This document shows positions 5,034-5,176 of a stretch of 5,176 nt of DNA, piece by piece. The first letter of the stretch is position 1. The number at the start of each line of letters is the position of its first letter. Source of the stretch: an uncultured Clostridia bacterium (GTDB taxonomy: Bacteria; Bacillota; Clostridia; Oscillospirales; Ruminococcaceae). The DNA is taken from assembly GCA_947427325.1 (NCBI GenBank), contig CANEHP010000160.1, positions 1 through 5,176 on the forward strand, read 5' to 3'. The translations under genes and the position numbers were made by a program. Under the pieces are notes generated by a model, which saw only the letters and a list, made by a program, of their open reading frames with translations, searched no databases and was not told the DNA's origin.

Positions 5034-5062
5034 AGTATACCATAAAATCATTCAAATGTCAC
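5034..5062 (-). promoter_or_regulatory. Sigma-A type promoter for the NUDIX gene
   Basis: On the minus strand GTGACA (5062-5057) and TATACT (5039-5034) stand 17 bp apart, each one mismatch from consensus. Transcription would begin near 5027. The promoter overlaps the start of the longest NUDIX ORF (5055), which argues against that start. Confidence 0.65.
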
Positions 5063-5065
5063 TAC

Positions 5066-5176
5066 CCTGTAAAAATTGGTTTTGATTTACAGGCGGAAAT
5101 TCGGAAGGCGAAGCCAATGAATTTAGAACTTGTTCTTATAGAAATTGGCACGCATCTTTTCGGCAAATTTTGCCGA
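5066..5176. repeat. Palindromic intergenic sequence, cut by the window end
   Basis: Three successive inverted repeats fill this stretch: CCTGTAAA (5066-5073) with TTTACAGG (5086-5093); GCCAAT (5113-5118) with ATTGGC (5144-5149), enclosing AGAAC/GTTCT (5125-5136); and TCGGCAAA/TTTGCCGA around one central base (5160-5176) at the edge. No ORF is present. The density of symmetry suggests an intergenic repeat element or the 3' structures of a neighbouring gene outside the window. Confidence 0.5.

Noticed and set aside
4888..5055. N-terminal extension of the NUDIX protein starting at 5055
   Set aside because: The proposed start lies between the -35 and -10 boxes of the promoter, has no ribosome binding site, and the extra 56 residues do not fit the family.

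Overview
The window looks like chromosomal DNA from a low-to-moderate-GC Gram-positive anaerobe of the Clostridia, plausibly the Ruminococcaceae/Oscillospiraceae. This rests on AT-rich intergenic DNA with TTGAAA/TATACT-type promoters, purine-rich ribosome binding sites, a clostridial-style PadR, a compact four-cysteine flavoprotein and many intergenic palindromes. The genus is inference; no rRNA or marker gene is present to fix it.

Layout, left to right. 1-206: AT-rich leader with a candidate PadR operator. 207-611 (+): small PadR-family repressor. 612-1024: no gene; a MITE-like nest of inverted repeats (631-902), then a terminator hairpin (976-1013). 1025-1750 (-): FMN-dependent flavoprotein with a CX2CX2CX7C motif. 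1751-1889: divergent control region with a clear promoter for the rightward gene and a 17-bp tandem repeat in its leader. 1890-2738 (+): patatin-like phospholipase of the YjjU/DUF6363 type. 2739-2909: short convergent spacer. 2910-4157 (-): folC, whose stop codon lies inside a 12-bp tandem array. 4158-4473: no gene; an 18-bp tandem duplication in the folC leader and a long palindromic element abutting the upstream gene's stop. 4474-4887 (-): NUDIX hydrolase resembling diadenosine tetraphosphatases, with a good promoter and a structured leader of about 140 nt holding a short upstream ORF. 5063-5176: more palindromic intergenic DNA, cut by the window edge.

The five genes do not form one obvious pathway. 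PadR stands alone, with no membrane-protein target beside it on its own strand. The flavoprotein and patatin genes are divergent and share a control region, so they may be co-regulated. The NUDIX and folC genes point the same way but are separated by over 300 bp containing a large hairpin, so they are probably separate units. I found no CRISPR array, phage, toxin-antitoxin, defence or biosynthetic system. The noteworthy content is intergenic: three short tandem arrays tied to gene ends or leaders, and three palindromic elements. Two start codons were moved inward from the longest ORF because of ribosome binding site placement: the flavoprotein to 1750 and the NUDIX gene to 4887.
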